A stretch of DNA of 64,000 bases, from positions 1-64,000 of the forward strand of contig JASAND010022292.1 in the NCBI GenBank assembly GCA_030248195.1, written 5' to 3'. Below the pieces are notes generated by a model. It was not told the origin of the DNA. It ran no database searches and worked only from the letters and a program-made list of their open reading frames with translations. The position numbers were made by a program, and so were the translations under genes. Source of the stretch: Trissonchulus latispiculum (taxonomy: Eukaryota > Nematoda > Enoplea > Enoplida > Ironidae). Positions 22,914-34,587 of this stretch are shown piece after piece (within the stretch, counting starts at the first letter, position 1; each line of letters opens with the position of its first letter).

Positions 22914-23724
22914 TTACAACAATCGCCCTCCCCCGGAAAGAATTGATCAAGTTTCCCATTCTCAGACATCTTATCCCCCCCAATATCAAGGGCAGATTGG
23001 ACAACAGCAGTGTTATCAACCTATAAATCCACACCAACCAAATATATAAATCAACCGCTCCTTTTTCCATGCAATATCCTCGCGTCCAAGCTAAGTCACT
23101 TCCTGTACAATTTTCTGCTCCACCTCCAGTACCTCAGTCTTTGCTTGGTGTTAGGGAGCCGGTTATTCTTACTCCCGAGCAATATTTTAAACCCTGCTCA
23201 GACTACACCCTCTGTGCCAACTCCTACTCATATCAATAAACATTGTCTAGGTCAAATGCCGGAATACGTGACACAAAATTTTTTGCATGCTTCGGATTCG
23301 GAAATGGCACCCCATGGTCCACTTTTAACTCCCTCCTCCTGATAGGTCCTTTTTTAACACAAACTGGAGTCACGTTACAGCAAGCTAACCAAATTTTGAG
23401 TCAATTTCTAGTTGCTATGGTGCCAGCCCGGCGCGTAAACTGTTCTTTCGCGGGGGAGGAACCCCTGTAGTCCAGCCCGGATGCTTTGTTAGTTACTGAC
23501 GAGCTAAATCCTCGACAGCTCGATTTATCAATGCCAGAAGCTCAATTATCTAGCGTTATTTTCCAAAGTAGTGCATAATCTTACCCACTTGCGGGCAATT
23601 CACCGCGATACGTACGATTTTATGCAAGTATATCACCACACTCTTTCTAACCAAATGCGCGAAATGGCCCTTCCATTAAAACGCTTGTGTCCGAACCAAG
23701 CGGAATACGATTTTATTATGGTTC

Positions 23725-24210
23725 TTGGAGGACCAATCTCCTTCATCCTGGACTGCAGGCTTTTCTCCGGTTCTCGGGGGGATGCCCCCCTACCAGCCAT
23801 CTCGAGTACAGAATGTTTTGGTCGCTACCGAAACAAAACAACTTGCGACCAATAGCAACACTCAAAACAAGGAAACCAAACAGTTGACACCTGTTGCAAT
23901 GACTCCGTGGGCCTCCGCTGGTATCGAATCCGAACAGGTACTTGCTGCGGCAGACAATATACCAGCTATTTTCTTTACTTCAAGGACAACAAAAATTCTG
24001 GCAATCATAGAATCTGGGGCCTCAATTTCTATTATTAGCGTCCGAACACTTCAGAGAATTTTAGCCGGAGGTCGGACATACGTTTTGACCATCCCGGCCC
24101 CATCACTGCAACGCCCGCTTGAAATTTTCAGCAAAAGTTTTGCTTTTGCTGTTTGTTTTCGGCAAAGAAAATGGGTTGACATTTCATATGGTCCCACAAT
24201 TTTACCGTGA
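23725..24210 (+). pseudogene. Retroelement aspartic protease remnant
   Basis: The frame includes ILAIIESGASISII near 23995-24040, the active-site strand of retropepsins, normally D-S/T-G-A. The aspartate is replaced by glutamate here, which would abolish normal catalysis. The frame stops at 24210 before the reverse transcriptase. Confidence 0.6.
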
Positions 24211-24309
24211 TATGTTGATAGTTCAAGATTTCATGAAAACATTCCAGTAGCGTCTGTTATTTTCATCAAACGAAATTAGTATGCAGGATATTCGCTGTCC
24301 TTTGCTTTC

Positions 24310-25051
24310 TGCAGTCGAAAGATGGGGATTGGAGGTTGTGTGGTGACTACCGTAAACTAACCGTTATAATGAAAAAGAATTGGTATCCCCCTACATTCAT
24401 GGACTTTTCGAATCGATTTGAGACAATCTATTTTTATCAAAATTAGATTTAGCTTCTGGGTTTCATCAAATCCCTTCTTATCCCCTGGACCGCGAAAAAA
24501 CTGCTTTCAGTACACATTCTGGGCTGTATGAGTTCAAAATCATGCCTTTTGGACTTTGTTATGCCCCCTAAAAATTTCAACGTATTATGGATAAAATCAT
24601 GAAAGGGTTTACAGCATACATTGACGACATTTTGATCTCAAGAGCGTCCCAAATTGACCATTTAGACAAACTTTTAGAGATGTTTTTGCGTTGTTCTAGA
24701 GAGTGCGTCATCCTGAAACTTTCAAAATGCGAATTTTCAAAAACCTCAATACCCTCTTTGTGTCATGTACTGTCCGCATCTGGAATCTCCACGGACCCGG
24801 AAAAAATTCGACTATTCAAAGAATTTCCAATACCCCAAACTGCAAAAGGTGTTCAGAGTTTCTTGGGCTTAGCCGGCTATTACAGACATTTCGTCTCTGA
24901 TTTTTATAAAATCGCACCTCCCTTCGATTCATTGCTTAAAAAGGATGCGGAATTCGTTTGGAGCGATGCATGCAAGCGGCGTTCGAAACTCTTAAAGAAA
25001 AATTTATTACGGCTCCGGTGTTGGTATATCCAGATTTTTCAAAACGTTTAA
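24310..25051 (+). pseudogene. Reverse transcriptase remnant (Ty3/Gypsy-like)
   Basis: Near 24318 the sequence reads KDGDWRLCGDYRKLT, then [12 protein letters not shown] near 24440, a KTAF...IMPFGL block near 24500-24560, and the catalytic YIDDIL near 24620. GYYRHFV at about 24880 marks the connection to RNase H. Frameshifts and stops separate the blocks. The family copies element RNA into DNA. Confidence 0.75.
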
Positions 25052-25197
25052 CTCTGGCTGCGGTTGCGAGTTTCCAGGGGATCGCGGCCGTCCTGCAGCA
25101 AGCGGATGACCACGGTAAATTTCATCTAATTGCATACGCTTTTTTGGCGCTGACCACTGCAGAAAAAATTATCGTGTTACCGAATTGGAAGCTTTAG
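24958..25197 (+). pseudogene. Retroelement RNase H remnant (Ty3/Gypsy-like)
   Basis: The frame reads FETLKEKFITAPVLVYPDFS, the start of the Gypsy RNase H domain, but the usual catalytic D in the following strand (T-D-A-S) is not intact. It overlaps the previous frame by a frameshift and ends at a stop at 25197. Confidence 0.6.
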
Positions 25198-25744
25198 CCG
25201 TCTTCTTTGAAATTTCTTATTTCCAACCTTATCTCATCCTGTATGAATTTGACGTTATAACAGATTATAAAGCTCTTTAATACATGCTATAAACATGCGA
25301 GGCGACCAACTAGTGCCAAAAACGGCCCTTGGTCAAATAACTCGTTGGAAATCCTTTTTTCAGTTTCGAGTTATTCAGCGCCTCGGTATCACGAACCGTG
25401 CTCATGCCTTGACTCGTTACCCGCCTGCTGTGGTCTTTCGCAGACGACCCTAACATTCCAGAATTTCTTTTTGCAATTACTAATTTGGAAGAAGAATTTG
25501 ACGGTTCGGAAAACCTTTGGTGTTAAAATTTGGAAACGATCATTGCAATCGGATCCTTTTACAGCGAACATGTTAAATGTCCTACAAAATAAAGGTCTTC
25601 CCCGGGGACCGGTAGAGGCAAATAATATACGCAAGACCTTTTCTAATTATTATGTCGAGAATGGAATACTACACTGAATGAATTTATACGTCGAGTCCCG
25701 CTTAAGCTAATAGTAGTTCCAAAAGATTGTCGTAAATGTGTGTT

Positions 25745-25900
25745 TGATGAATGTCACAACACCTTATTTGGGGGTTGCCATAGCGTGAGGAACCGTCACC
25801 GTACCCAGGGAATGATACAAGATAAATACTTTTATGAGAACTTGGCATAGGACGTAGATCAGTTTCTAGAGTTGTGCCAAGTATGTGCCAAAATTTGAAA
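25745..25900 (+). pseudogene. Integrase zinc-binding (HHCC) remnant
   Basis: Histidines near 25750 and 25795 and a CQVCAK pair near 25880 give the HHCC arrangement of retroviral-type integrases. In-frame stops interrupt it and the sequence then diverges, so the catalytic core is absent. Confidence 0.5.
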
Positions 25901-27532
25901 AAGGAAAGCTATGAAAACAAAAAATACGAAAGTCCAAATAAAGGTCGCTTATATTTTTCCTTCAGTAAAACAATACTTGTTCCTGGTTTTTGAAGTAAGT
26001 TATGATTCAGAAGGAATAATGTCACAAATGTTGCTTCAGATAACAATTCAAAATTTGTCTGAATACCAGGCCTCAGCTTCAGCGAAAGCTGAAGCATGTC
26101 TCAGTCTTCGGAAAATGGAAAGCGGGAAGTTTACCTCACCCTCCGAGGGAGCTAAAGCAGTTCCATCTTAAGCGATAGATCGTTTAGGTTCCGTTTCAGT
26201 TCCTGTGACTGTAGCTTCCTTCATTTTCAGTTTTAGTTTAATCTCATAATGATTATCAGTTTCTTTTCCATATTTCCCTTTCAGGCCTAATTTTGTTCAG
26301 TGCCAGCTAAAACTAATTTTTTTAGTTTCAACCAACAACAAAGCTATGGTATGCGTAGCGTGTTTTAAAACGTAGAGTTCATGCGTAGCTGCTAATACGC
26401 TAGGTTTTTGCTTTAGTTTTTGTGTAAGTAAACTTTTTGCTTTTATTGTAAACTTCCAAATCACAAAGGAAAGCTAAAACTATCAGTGGAGTTCAGGCTT
26501 AAAAAGACGGACCTTGATGACAAAATTGCAGCTCAAAAACGTTCCAAAACGTAGCGCATAGAATAGACCCATAAGTAGCTGCTTTTGAGAAATGGATGGG
26601 GTTCCTAAGTCAAGAAAATTAGGTAAACGCAGGCTAGCAGGCGGATCCACGAAGGATACAAGCATTAATCTTAAAGAAATAATGGCAAACGCCTGCCTGC
26701 AGTCACTAAGGCAAAGAATTAGACCGAAGCAGGAGAGAGCCAATGGACGGGCCCTTAGTGACCTCAGGCAGGTGTTTTTTTCATTATTTCTTTATGACAG
26801 ATTTTAGCTATAATATGTCACCACGGGGAGTTTCAGTGAGATATCGTTCTGGTTTCTGTACTTTGAATGCGCACGTTCCAAGCGATATTAAAAAATTTCA
26901 TGAGTCGATGGCTCACTTTGTGCAGGGTGTGGTTTACAACCGTTCCCATAAAGTTCCCCATCTTAGTTGTTAGTCCGCAAAAAGACTCCACTGGTGATAA
27001 CTGTACTAAACCTCGACTTGCGATGTCAGTTCATTTAGGTTAAATTTTTAAGCAGTAAAATTAAAATATGAATATGTTTCTGTTGGCCGTAAGTTCACTT
27101 TCGCATAATGACATTTTATGATATGATAAAGCCGCTTTTTCCAGATGTGCATCAGAAAGCATATACGATCACATCTGAATTCCTATATAATTAGGTATTA
27201 TCAGTTGTGGATGCTTTCATAGGTAACAAAGGAAGCTCAGGAATAAAACTTGCATGCAAAAGGATCACAAGAGGTATTGGAGTCTTACAGGTCTATTTTC
27301 AGAGCGCAGGAATAATAGGGTTTCTTACTCTACTTCTTATCTTCCCTCGATAAAATTATCACACTTCAACTCATAGTACACACGTACTAGTACACAGTAA
27401 ACAGTACACGTACTCATTACAAAATACAGCGTACTCATAGTAAGCTTGTGCTGCGACACAGTCGAGCACCCTGCAGCACTTCGAGTCGAGCAATTAGTTA
27501 AATAAGTAAAGGGCCTAGGAGAAAAATGTACA
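25901..27532. other. Noncoding interval
   Basis: No gene recognised. It contains a small inverted-repeat element (listed separately) and otherwise ordinary AT-rich DNA. Confidence 0.35.
26673..26793. repeat. Small inverted-repeat element, about 120 bp
   Basis: The left arm begins AAAGAAATAATG and runs through GCCTGCCTGCAGTCACTAAG; the right arm is its inverted copy, ending CATTATTTCTTT. Arms of roughly 37 bp surround a loop of about 45 bp, consistent with a tiny non-autonomous DNA element. Confidence 0.55.
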
Positions 27533-27949
27533 CTAAAGGCCTATTTCTTTAAAGATTAAAACGGTCGGATTAAACGGACTAATAATCAGTTGGATTAAAA
27601 TGTTAACGGCTGTTTCTTTAATGCAGGATTAAACGGATTTAACAGATTAAAATTAACTCGTTTAATCCGACCATTTTTAATCCTCGGATTAAACGAGTTA
27701 ATTTTAAATAAGGAAACAGCGACTAAAAATTCTAATCCACCAACTTTTAATCCGTTTAATCCGCTTTGCAGCACCAGGTTAAAAAACAAGTTGAAAATGC
27801 AGGAGACGGATTAAAGGGATTAAAATTAATCTTTAAAGGTTAATCCGTTTAACTCCCTGGATTAAATTTTAATCCGTTTAATCCAAGGTGCTATTTCTTT
27901 AATGCGAATTAGTCTAATCCGTTTAATCTTTAAAGAAATAGGGCCTAAG
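27533..27949. repeat. Inverted-repeat element made of a GGATTAAACG-type motif
   Basis: Terminal inverted repeats of about 30 bp (outer sequence CTAAAGGCC, then TATTTCTTTAAAGATTAAA) bracket about 350 bp in which GGATTAAACG and its complement recur over and over, giving many nested palindromes. There is no coding capacity. A shorter element at 57138-57311 has the same outer bases and a similar design. Confidence 0.65.
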
Positions 27950-28065
27950 CTAAACAGTCGCGGGAACTAGGAGGTGCAAGCCTACACACTCTGATAGATC
28001 AACTATATACTCCATTTATTATACAACCAAATTATTAACTACAATTTTTCATGTTATTCGGTTAG

Positions 28066-28191
28066 TTTTGTTATGTATTTTACCATTCATGTATTCTTTC
28101 CGTTTACTGCTTTCGCTGATAGTTGGAGTTGTGTTTTGGTTGAGTTTTTGGTACTGGGTCATGTATAGTGTTTTTGCTGTCAGAGATCACG
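28066..28191 (+). CDS. Candidate exon with one membrane segment (possible TM1 or signal anchor of the channel gene)
   Basis: A weak TTAG acceptor at 28062-28065 and a GTAATA donor after 28191 bound an open frame with a long hydrophobic stretch (LLLSLIVGVVFWLSFWYW) preceded by an arginine. The exon ends in phase 1, which matches the cysteine-rich exon at 31127. An in-frame ATG at 28089 could instead make this a first exon with a signal peptide or anchor. DEG/ENaC channels have a first membrane helix just before the extracellular domain, so the position fits, but no family-specific motif is present. Could be chance. Confidence 0.3.
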
Positions 28192-28499
28192 GTAATAATG
28201 CTCCTCATAGAGCTGAACATCCATTATTCTTAAAAAAAACCCCGTTCTGATATCAGGTTACTGTAGCAAGTTTCAATGAATTTTAACCACAAGTACGAAA
28301 TTATATGAAGCCGAGCCAGCGCCTTCAAAAATACTTAAAAATATTGACGTAAGGAAGATTTGAATTGTGATATGTCATAACAGTATTAAAATTTTAATCA
28401 TTCACAGTAACCAAGCGTTGAAATGGCAACTTCGTTTTCCGAATTCGTACCCAAGAACTGTTTGAAAACGTGGAACAAGTAACTGTTGCAACTGCTTAA
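28192..28499. other. Noncoding interval
   Basis: AT-rich sequence without recognisable coding content. If the exon before it is real this is intron. Confidence 0.3.
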
Positions 28500-29475
28500 G
28501 GTGGTGATTCCCTTTGGTCACATAACGTTTGCACCACTATTAATCATTCATTACTTGGAGTTAAGAAGCCACTTTTATATCAAAATGCAGCTTGACATTT
28601 TCTCTTATTAATGCATACCATGAAACTAATGTTATCCTTCTAAAATATTTTTAACACATTCTAGAAGAAGTATAATTTTTCAGATTTTTTGCAGACTCAA
28701 GTAAATTTTTTCGCGAGACATCGGTTACATCTCTCGATACCTCCATCAAATGGCTGGGGGCGATTTTTTATTTATTGTGAAATCGCGCTTCGTTATGGGG
28801 AAATAAGCTGAAATGTGTGCGTAACCTGTATTTTGCCTACTTTTTCCAAATTTGTCAAGCGATTACTTTAGGTAGAAAGCAGTAATCGGGGCAACTAAAA
28901 ATGTCCCTGGGTATATTTGTGCAGAACACATCTGTTAGGTAGCAGCCTTCCAGCTTGCATGGTAAATGCTCTACAATCTTTGGAAAAAATTGGTCGTGTT
29001 TTTTGCAAAAACTACATATTTCATGATAGCAGCAGGATAGGTGTTGGATGACGATCATGCGTCGGATAATTTGCCCCTATGAGACCTTCAGATCGACGCC
29101 CTTAGTTTGATTTTACGGCTTGTATAGTTCACGAAATTATGGATTATTTGATTTCTGCGAAAATCACAAGTTTTCGACGACAAAACAAGAAAATCGGCTA
29201 TATCTCACGGTAGTGAAAAGCTAGAACGTTTCTTTAAAAAGCAAACATATGAAGCTCAACGAGAGCTTTCGAATGAGTATAGTCATAACTGTATAGCTGC
29301 TGCCAAACTTTCAAAAATTGGGAAAAACCGCCCTGACCGGGAACCTTAAATTTTTGATTCGGGATTGCTCGGAGGGTGTTAGAACGCCAAAAGAACATAT
29401 TTCGGAAAGTTTCGTCAAATTTCATCTTGATTTACGCCGCCAACCAACAATATGTGCCCAAAAGGAATCACCACC
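28500..29475. mobile_element. Non-autonomous DNA element with TTAA flanks, about 976 bp
   Basis: The ends are inverted copies: GGTGGTGATTCC at the left and GGAATCACCACC at the right, with similarity continuing for about 28 bp. TTAA flanks both sides (28496-28499 and 29476-29479), the target duplication used by piggyBac-type elements, although the terminal bases are not the usual CCC. No transposase is seen inside. The same terminal motif occurs next to the direct repeats around 33914 and 39935. Confidence 0.6.
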
Positions 29476-30496
29476 TTAAAGTAACGTTTCTTATGTGCCG
29501 AATAGACATTAATCTAGCCACCTGACTCTTTACTATGGCATTTTGTGTGTTGTCATAGGCAGCGAACAGAAGGTCCAGTAAATCAACCTGAGGATCATGA
29601 ATCTTGCATCAGCCAGTTTCACAAAAGGGCTGGTAACACCTGTTCCGTAACTACTGCCTGAATAGATTCTTGGAGTACTTCTGCTACACTGCGGAACTTA
29701 TGAAAAATTTAGCCGCATCAGGCTAAGCTACACCACTTAGTCTGAGGCTGAATTTAGCTTTGTCTTAACGTTGCACTCGGAAAAACGTTTTCTTTAGAGG
29801 ATATTCCTAATCAGTGGTTAGCAAGTTTACTCATTTATAGACAACAGCAGCAACCTTGCTGAATTCTGGAAAACGACAAATATTTTGCTTATTTCTAAAA
29901 GTAGGCAAAGGCCTTTCCGAATTCTAGAAATGAGCAAAAGTTTCATGATATTCTGCAAAAGTTTAGATTGCCCAATTGTAGGAATTGGAAAGCAAATTTT
30001 TACCAAAACAGAAATATGTACCTTTCTAATAGCTGTTTCAAAAATACCGACCCTGTTGCACCAGCTTTAATCAGGAATCAGTGATCAGTAAATTATTTTC
30101 CGTTGCACCAGATGACTCATTGCTGATTACATAAGAAATACTCATTCCATAGGAACATATTTACTGATTACAGATTACACGAAAAATGCACATTTACTGA
30201 TTATATACTGACTGATTGTCCCGGAATGTGAAATGGTGCTGGAGCTCATTATTTGCAAGTCTAGACTTGACATGCCCCCCCCCCCCACTTACACCGCAGT
30301 AAGAAACCACCGATATCAGAAGTTCTATGTTTGTATTTCAGAACGCCATGTGCCAGAAAAAACGCTGTTAATATTTGACTATCGGAGCAGATACCTAACG
30401 AACTTCATGATATGCTGGCTGTATTGCTAGCTGGATCTCTCTTGGCCTCAAGTAATCAGTTGTACAGCTACTGTCATATTTCAGTGGAAAGAAAGA

Positions 30497-30527
30497 TTCT
30501 TTCTTTCTTTTCTTTCTTTCTTTTCCT

Positions 30528-30558
<31 letters not shown>

Positions 30559-30570
30559 TTTCCTTCTTTC
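30497..30570. repeat. (CTTT)n microsatellite
   Basis: Tandem CTTT/TTTC units with minor interruptions, followed by a short complementary GAAAG tract. Confidence 0.85.
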
Positions 30571-30814
30571 AAGAAAGAAAGGAAGAAAAGAGGGGGCAAG
30601 AATCAAAGTTTCTTGATATAAAGGTCAGTCCAAGCACTTGATTGACATTTGTTTTGGAAACCTTGGGCTTAATAGACAGGGTCTGTCCGTGCATATATGC
30701 GTGCGTAGTGTAGGAGAAGAAGCCAAGTTTACATCAAAGTGAGTGTTAAGCAAAAGGTACAGATCAAATATCACAACATTGAGGGCCAGACCAGGGTAAA
30801 TTCAAATTATTGGA

Positions 30815-30816
<2 letters not shown>

Positions 30817-30857
<41 letters not shown>

Positions 30858-30904
30858 TTTCTTTTCTTTTCTTTCTTTCTTTCTTTCTTTAAAATTTCTT
30901 TTTC
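30817..30904. repeat. (TTTC)n microsatellite
   Basis: Tandem TTTC units with a few T-run interruptions, about 250 bp after the previous tract. Confidence 0.85.
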
Positions 30905-31126
30905 TTTGCACTCAAATATGACAGTAGCTGTATTTGCACAAAATTGTTAGCTTTTCAACGCTGCGCATTTCCTGTGGTCGTATACTGAAATTGAAACAAA
31001 TTGCTAATCAGTAACTGCTAACATGTGTGTAAAGTTTAATTTAAGACGATGAGTAGAGTAAGTAAAAAACTTTTGTTTAAACTGGGAATATTATGGATAT
31101 TTAAACTTGTACCGCTGTAATTACAG

Positions 31127-31456
31127 GCAGCTTAGTCTGGCAAACCGATGCCTTCTCCCTACACAATGATGGTTACTACTACGGCTTTACAGCCTATGGG
31201 CAAGACTGCACTTCCTTTTGCATCTCAAACCTTATGGCATGCATCAGTGATCGATGCTACAACTCAACCCGTATTAGCAACATCCTGCTTCAGGAACGTT
31301 CAAACGAAGGCCTCGTTTGTGATCATGCCATTGATACACTGCCGTTCCTAGGATATATGGATGGCACTATTTGTGACAGTTCAACATGCAAATCTGACAT
31401 ATCTCAGGCCTGCACATATGTCCAACCTAATCTTATGATGTTCTGCAGATGTCAAG
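31127..31456 (+). CDS. Cysteine-rich extracellular exon, possibly part of the mucin-channel gene
   Basis: A TTACAG acceptor and a GTTTGT donor bound a 330-bp frame of about 110 codons, phase 1 at both ends. It encodes ten cysteines in a Gly/Tyr-rich start (NDGYYYGFTAYGQDC) and a close with MFCRCQ; one NST glycosylation site is present. Paired cysteines suggest a secreted or extracellular disulfide-bonded domain. I do not recognise the fold. Its end phase matches the mucin exon at 41610, with no other compatible plus-strand exon seen between, so it may be an upstream part of that gene. It could also belong to another gene. Confidence 0.5.
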
Positions 31457-32382
31457 GTTTGTCCTAAATTTCATCTACTCGTTGAACACGGCTTCGGCAG
31501 TTAGGTCCCCTCAAGCATGCACGCTTACTAGGTCACATTGATTATGTATGTACATATCCGCAATCCGGATGCGCACTGGAGTCTTAACTGTTTAGCTATA
31601 AAAGTTTAATTTAAATGCCAGATCCTTAGTGTTGACCCTATTCACACTGAAGTCTTTAGTCCTTGCCATGAAGTCTAAAGTCTTATTAGATCAATTTATT
31701 TTAGATGCAATTGTGAAAGTATATACATAAACTTTCGCAAACTACAGAACTTAGGATTTTTACTTAAAACTCCAGTGTATATACATAAACCGAGATTTAA
31801 TTCTGCGAGAATTTAAGACTTATTTAATACTTTGCGATTTAATCTGTAAAAAGCCGACAACCAAACGCATGATCAGTATTTCGCAGGCTTCCTGCACTGA
31901 AGCACTAAAGTCTGACCAAAAATTCTTGGAACCGAAATGTGAGCGGCTGTCCTGAGTTATCATTTGACTGACTTTGACTAATTATATATATATATATTGA
32001 TGATATATATATATATATATCAAAGTCGTGCTAGCCCAACCAAACCAGCCGAAAGTTCTGTCCAAGAAAGAAAACGTGGGTTTTTCCCACTTGGCTATAC
32101 CCATAGGTGAAAGGTGTGCGGTTGCCCCCCAGCCATTTTCTCAGCCCCCCCCCAGAACTTTTGGGAGAGGACGTCCCCCCAACTGGGGAGTGGGGGTAGT
32201 CGCGCCGAAGGCCCAAAAACGGCCAGAAATTTGGTATTTTTAGGGTATTTTCAAAGTTATTCAGTTATTTCAAAAATGTCCACATTGTTGGGTCCCGGGT
32301 TTAAGGTGTTTATCATTGCGAGAAATACACATTTTTAACTGGATTTATGGCTTTCTGACTCATTATTGACATTATTATGGAC

Positions 32383-32563
32383 TTGGAAACATGTGGGCAA
32401 TCAAGTTTTCTAGTTTAAAAACAATGTCTAGTGTCAAAATTGATTCATAGTTGAAGGTTCATCGGCATTGGAAACATGTGGGCAATCAAGTTTTCTAGTT
32501 TAAAAACAATGTCAAGTGTCAAAATTGATTCATAGTTGAAGGTTCATCGGCATTGGAAACGGC
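32383..32563. repeat. 85-bp tandem duplication
   Basis: Two consecutive copies (32383-32467 and 32468-32552) differ by about one base, and a third copy starts at 32553 but stops after about ten bases. Units begin TTGGAAACATGTGGGC. Confidence 0.9.
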
Positions 32564-33913
32564 TTAAAATGCGATTTTTGGAATAAAAATAGAAAATATT
32601 TTTGGGGAGGGTTGGGGCGGGGTCCTGGGGGTCTCCAGAGGGCCCCCCAAAAACGTTGGGAAGGAGCGGGAGCCCCCCCCCCATAAAAATGTTGGAGGGA
32701 GCGGGAGCTCCCCACCCCAAATCTCCGTTACACCTATGACTATACCCCCCAAAACTTCAGACCATCTTCAATTTTTGAGGAGTAGGAATTGACTTCCCCC
32801 CTGAATTTTTGACTTTCCTACCCTCCCCCAACTCCCTCCCAACCCCCCAGCCTTTTTGGAGCCAAACACTCAGCTAAATTTTGCAAAAATGGTCATTTTT
32901 AAAAAATTTTTCAAATTTTGACTTACAATAGAAATAAAAAACTAAACTAAAATCCACGCTACAGTTTGTCCCCTGTGAGACCCCCCAAGAGAAGGCCAGA
33001 CCACCCCCCTTACCCGACCTTGACTACTGCCCCCTCAAGGCGAGCTGAGACCCCCTCCCCCTACAGTGGGGTCCGAACAAAAGAAAAAATGTGATTTTTT
33101 TGCAAAAGTTTACAATTTTTTAAACATTTTTTGAAAAAATTGGATAGAAGTAGGTTTTAAAACCCAATAAGAGTGATTTTTTTATTAGATTTATGTTTTA
33201 GGCCATTTTTAGCTAAAAACATTTGGGTACAGTTTTTTGAAAATCTCCGATTTTTGAGGCCCCCCAAGCCAGACTTGGATTTTTTACCCGCCCACCCCCC
33301 CAACCCAATGCACCCCCTCCCCCTGGTGAAACTATAACACCTATGCCCCCACCCCATCACACCTATGACCAAACAAAAGTGCCAATGGTATTTTTAAACG
33401 TCAATACTCATATAGTCCCAAAGTCAAGCCACAGCTTAGCTAGCTCAGCTTGCGTTGATTGTTTGCAAAAACTGAATCAAAAACCTTTTCAATTGAAACT
33501 GTGAATTACTGCCAATTTGTTGATTTTATATTTTCCAGCAGCAGAAAGGACTTTCGATTTGCCAGGGACCCTTTTTTGTTTACTAAAATATATGGATTTA
33601 TAAACGCATAGTAAGGACTCAAAAATTGAAATTTCAGGCTGATTTCGGTTTTTGCGAAAATTCTCGAGAACTCTGCCATAAAATTTTCCAGCTATTGATT
33701 TGAGGTTTGTAACAATGCATAAATAAATTCTTCAAAATGCACGATTCTTCTGAAATCGTTTGTTCTTATGTACATACAGACGTTGCATAATTTCATTCAA
33801 ACTTCAAACATTCATTCATTCAAACAAATGTACTTTATTTTACAACGTTCACGTATGCATTGAGCAGATTTCTTCTTAGCAAGCTTCAATATGTCATAAT
33901 GGCCTATGTCTCT

Positions 33914-34147
33914 AAAAGGAATCACTACCTTAAACGACTTCTAGTGAGCGCCAGGTCAATGTTGTGGCAAGATCACAAAACCCATTAACAGCCATTAACT
34001 TGAATTTGGTGCATTTGCGGACCATAGCCCAAGAAAAAATGTTCTCCGCTTTAAGAGCTTTAGATTGATGTCAAATTTGTCATGTTTAGAGAAATTTGAA
34101 AAAATCGACACTTTTGCCATATGGGTGCTAGACCGACTGATTCGGAT
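33914..34147. repeat. Left copy of a 234-bp direct repeat flanking the BEL/Pao element
   Basis: The sequence from AAAAGGAATCACTACC to GACTGATTCGGAT is about 96% identical to 39935-40167. It is followed by a short (GATCA)n tract at about 34157-34182 and then the 3' part of the BEL element. See the right copy. Confidence 0.85.
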
Positions 34148-34270
34148 CACTTCTTCAGATCAGATCAGATCAGATCAGATCATCAGATCTTCGGATCTTA
34201 GGGCGAATGTCACTCAGGTGGCGAGGTGTCCCTCCGACCTCTAACGTTTGGTCGGATATAGTGTTCGTTA

Positions 34271-34567
34271 CTATTTGGGGGACCCAGTGAGTGGTGCAAC
34301 GGAGCAGTAACCGTTTGGAAAGACCACTTTCACAAAACGAATTGTCCCGTCCTCGGATGGTAAAAGTTCAACAATCCGTACCAGATTCCACGTTACCCTA
34401 GGGGAAGGTTCCTTCAACATAACAACCTCTCCAACCACCGGTGCCCGGCCAACTTCCCCTTTTAGGGCCCGGAAATGACTTTTGTGAGCCTCCCTGAGCT
34501 CATGTAGGTATGGTCCTTGCCAGACTTTCCAGAACTGATCAAGCTTTCTTTCTTTTTCTTTGTACAT
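34271..34567 (-). pseudogene. BEL/Pao C-terminal DUF5641-type domain
   Basis: The frame contains FWKVWQGPYLHELRE and a VGEVVMLKE motif, the beta-barrel tail that follows the integrase in BEL/Pao elements. A frameshift near 34605 separates it from the pol frame. Confidence 0.75.
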
Positions 34568-34587
34568 TTTCTTTATCGTGCTCCTCG

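Larger units (their letters stand above)
20929..25900 (+). mobile_element. Degenerate Ty3/Gypsy-like LTR retrotransposon
   Basis: A plus-strand series of broken frames gives, in order, a Pro/Gln-rich segment, a Gag core, a zinc knuckle, an aspartic protease, reverse transcriptase, RNase H and the zinc-binding start of the integrase. This order is that of Ty3/Gypsy elements. Stops and frameshifts are frequent and the integrase catalytic core is missing. No LTRs were recognised. The left limit is uncertain because the segment before 22000 has only composition to support it. Confidence 0.8.
29480..31126. other. Noncoding interval with two CTTT microsatellites
   Basis: No gene recognised. The stretch holds two (CTTT)n tracts (listed separately) and a C run at 30275-30290. 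Confidence 0.35.
31457..34270. other. Noncoding interval rich in C and G runs
   Basis: No gene recognised. It contains a TA tract at 31983-32020, an 85-bp tandem repeat, and a long segment (about 32120-33370) with repeated runs of five to nine C or G among A/T runs. Confidence 0.35.

Noticed and set aside
30412..30921. Phe/Ser/Leu-rich ORFs over the CTTT tracts
   Set aside because: Translations of microsatellites.
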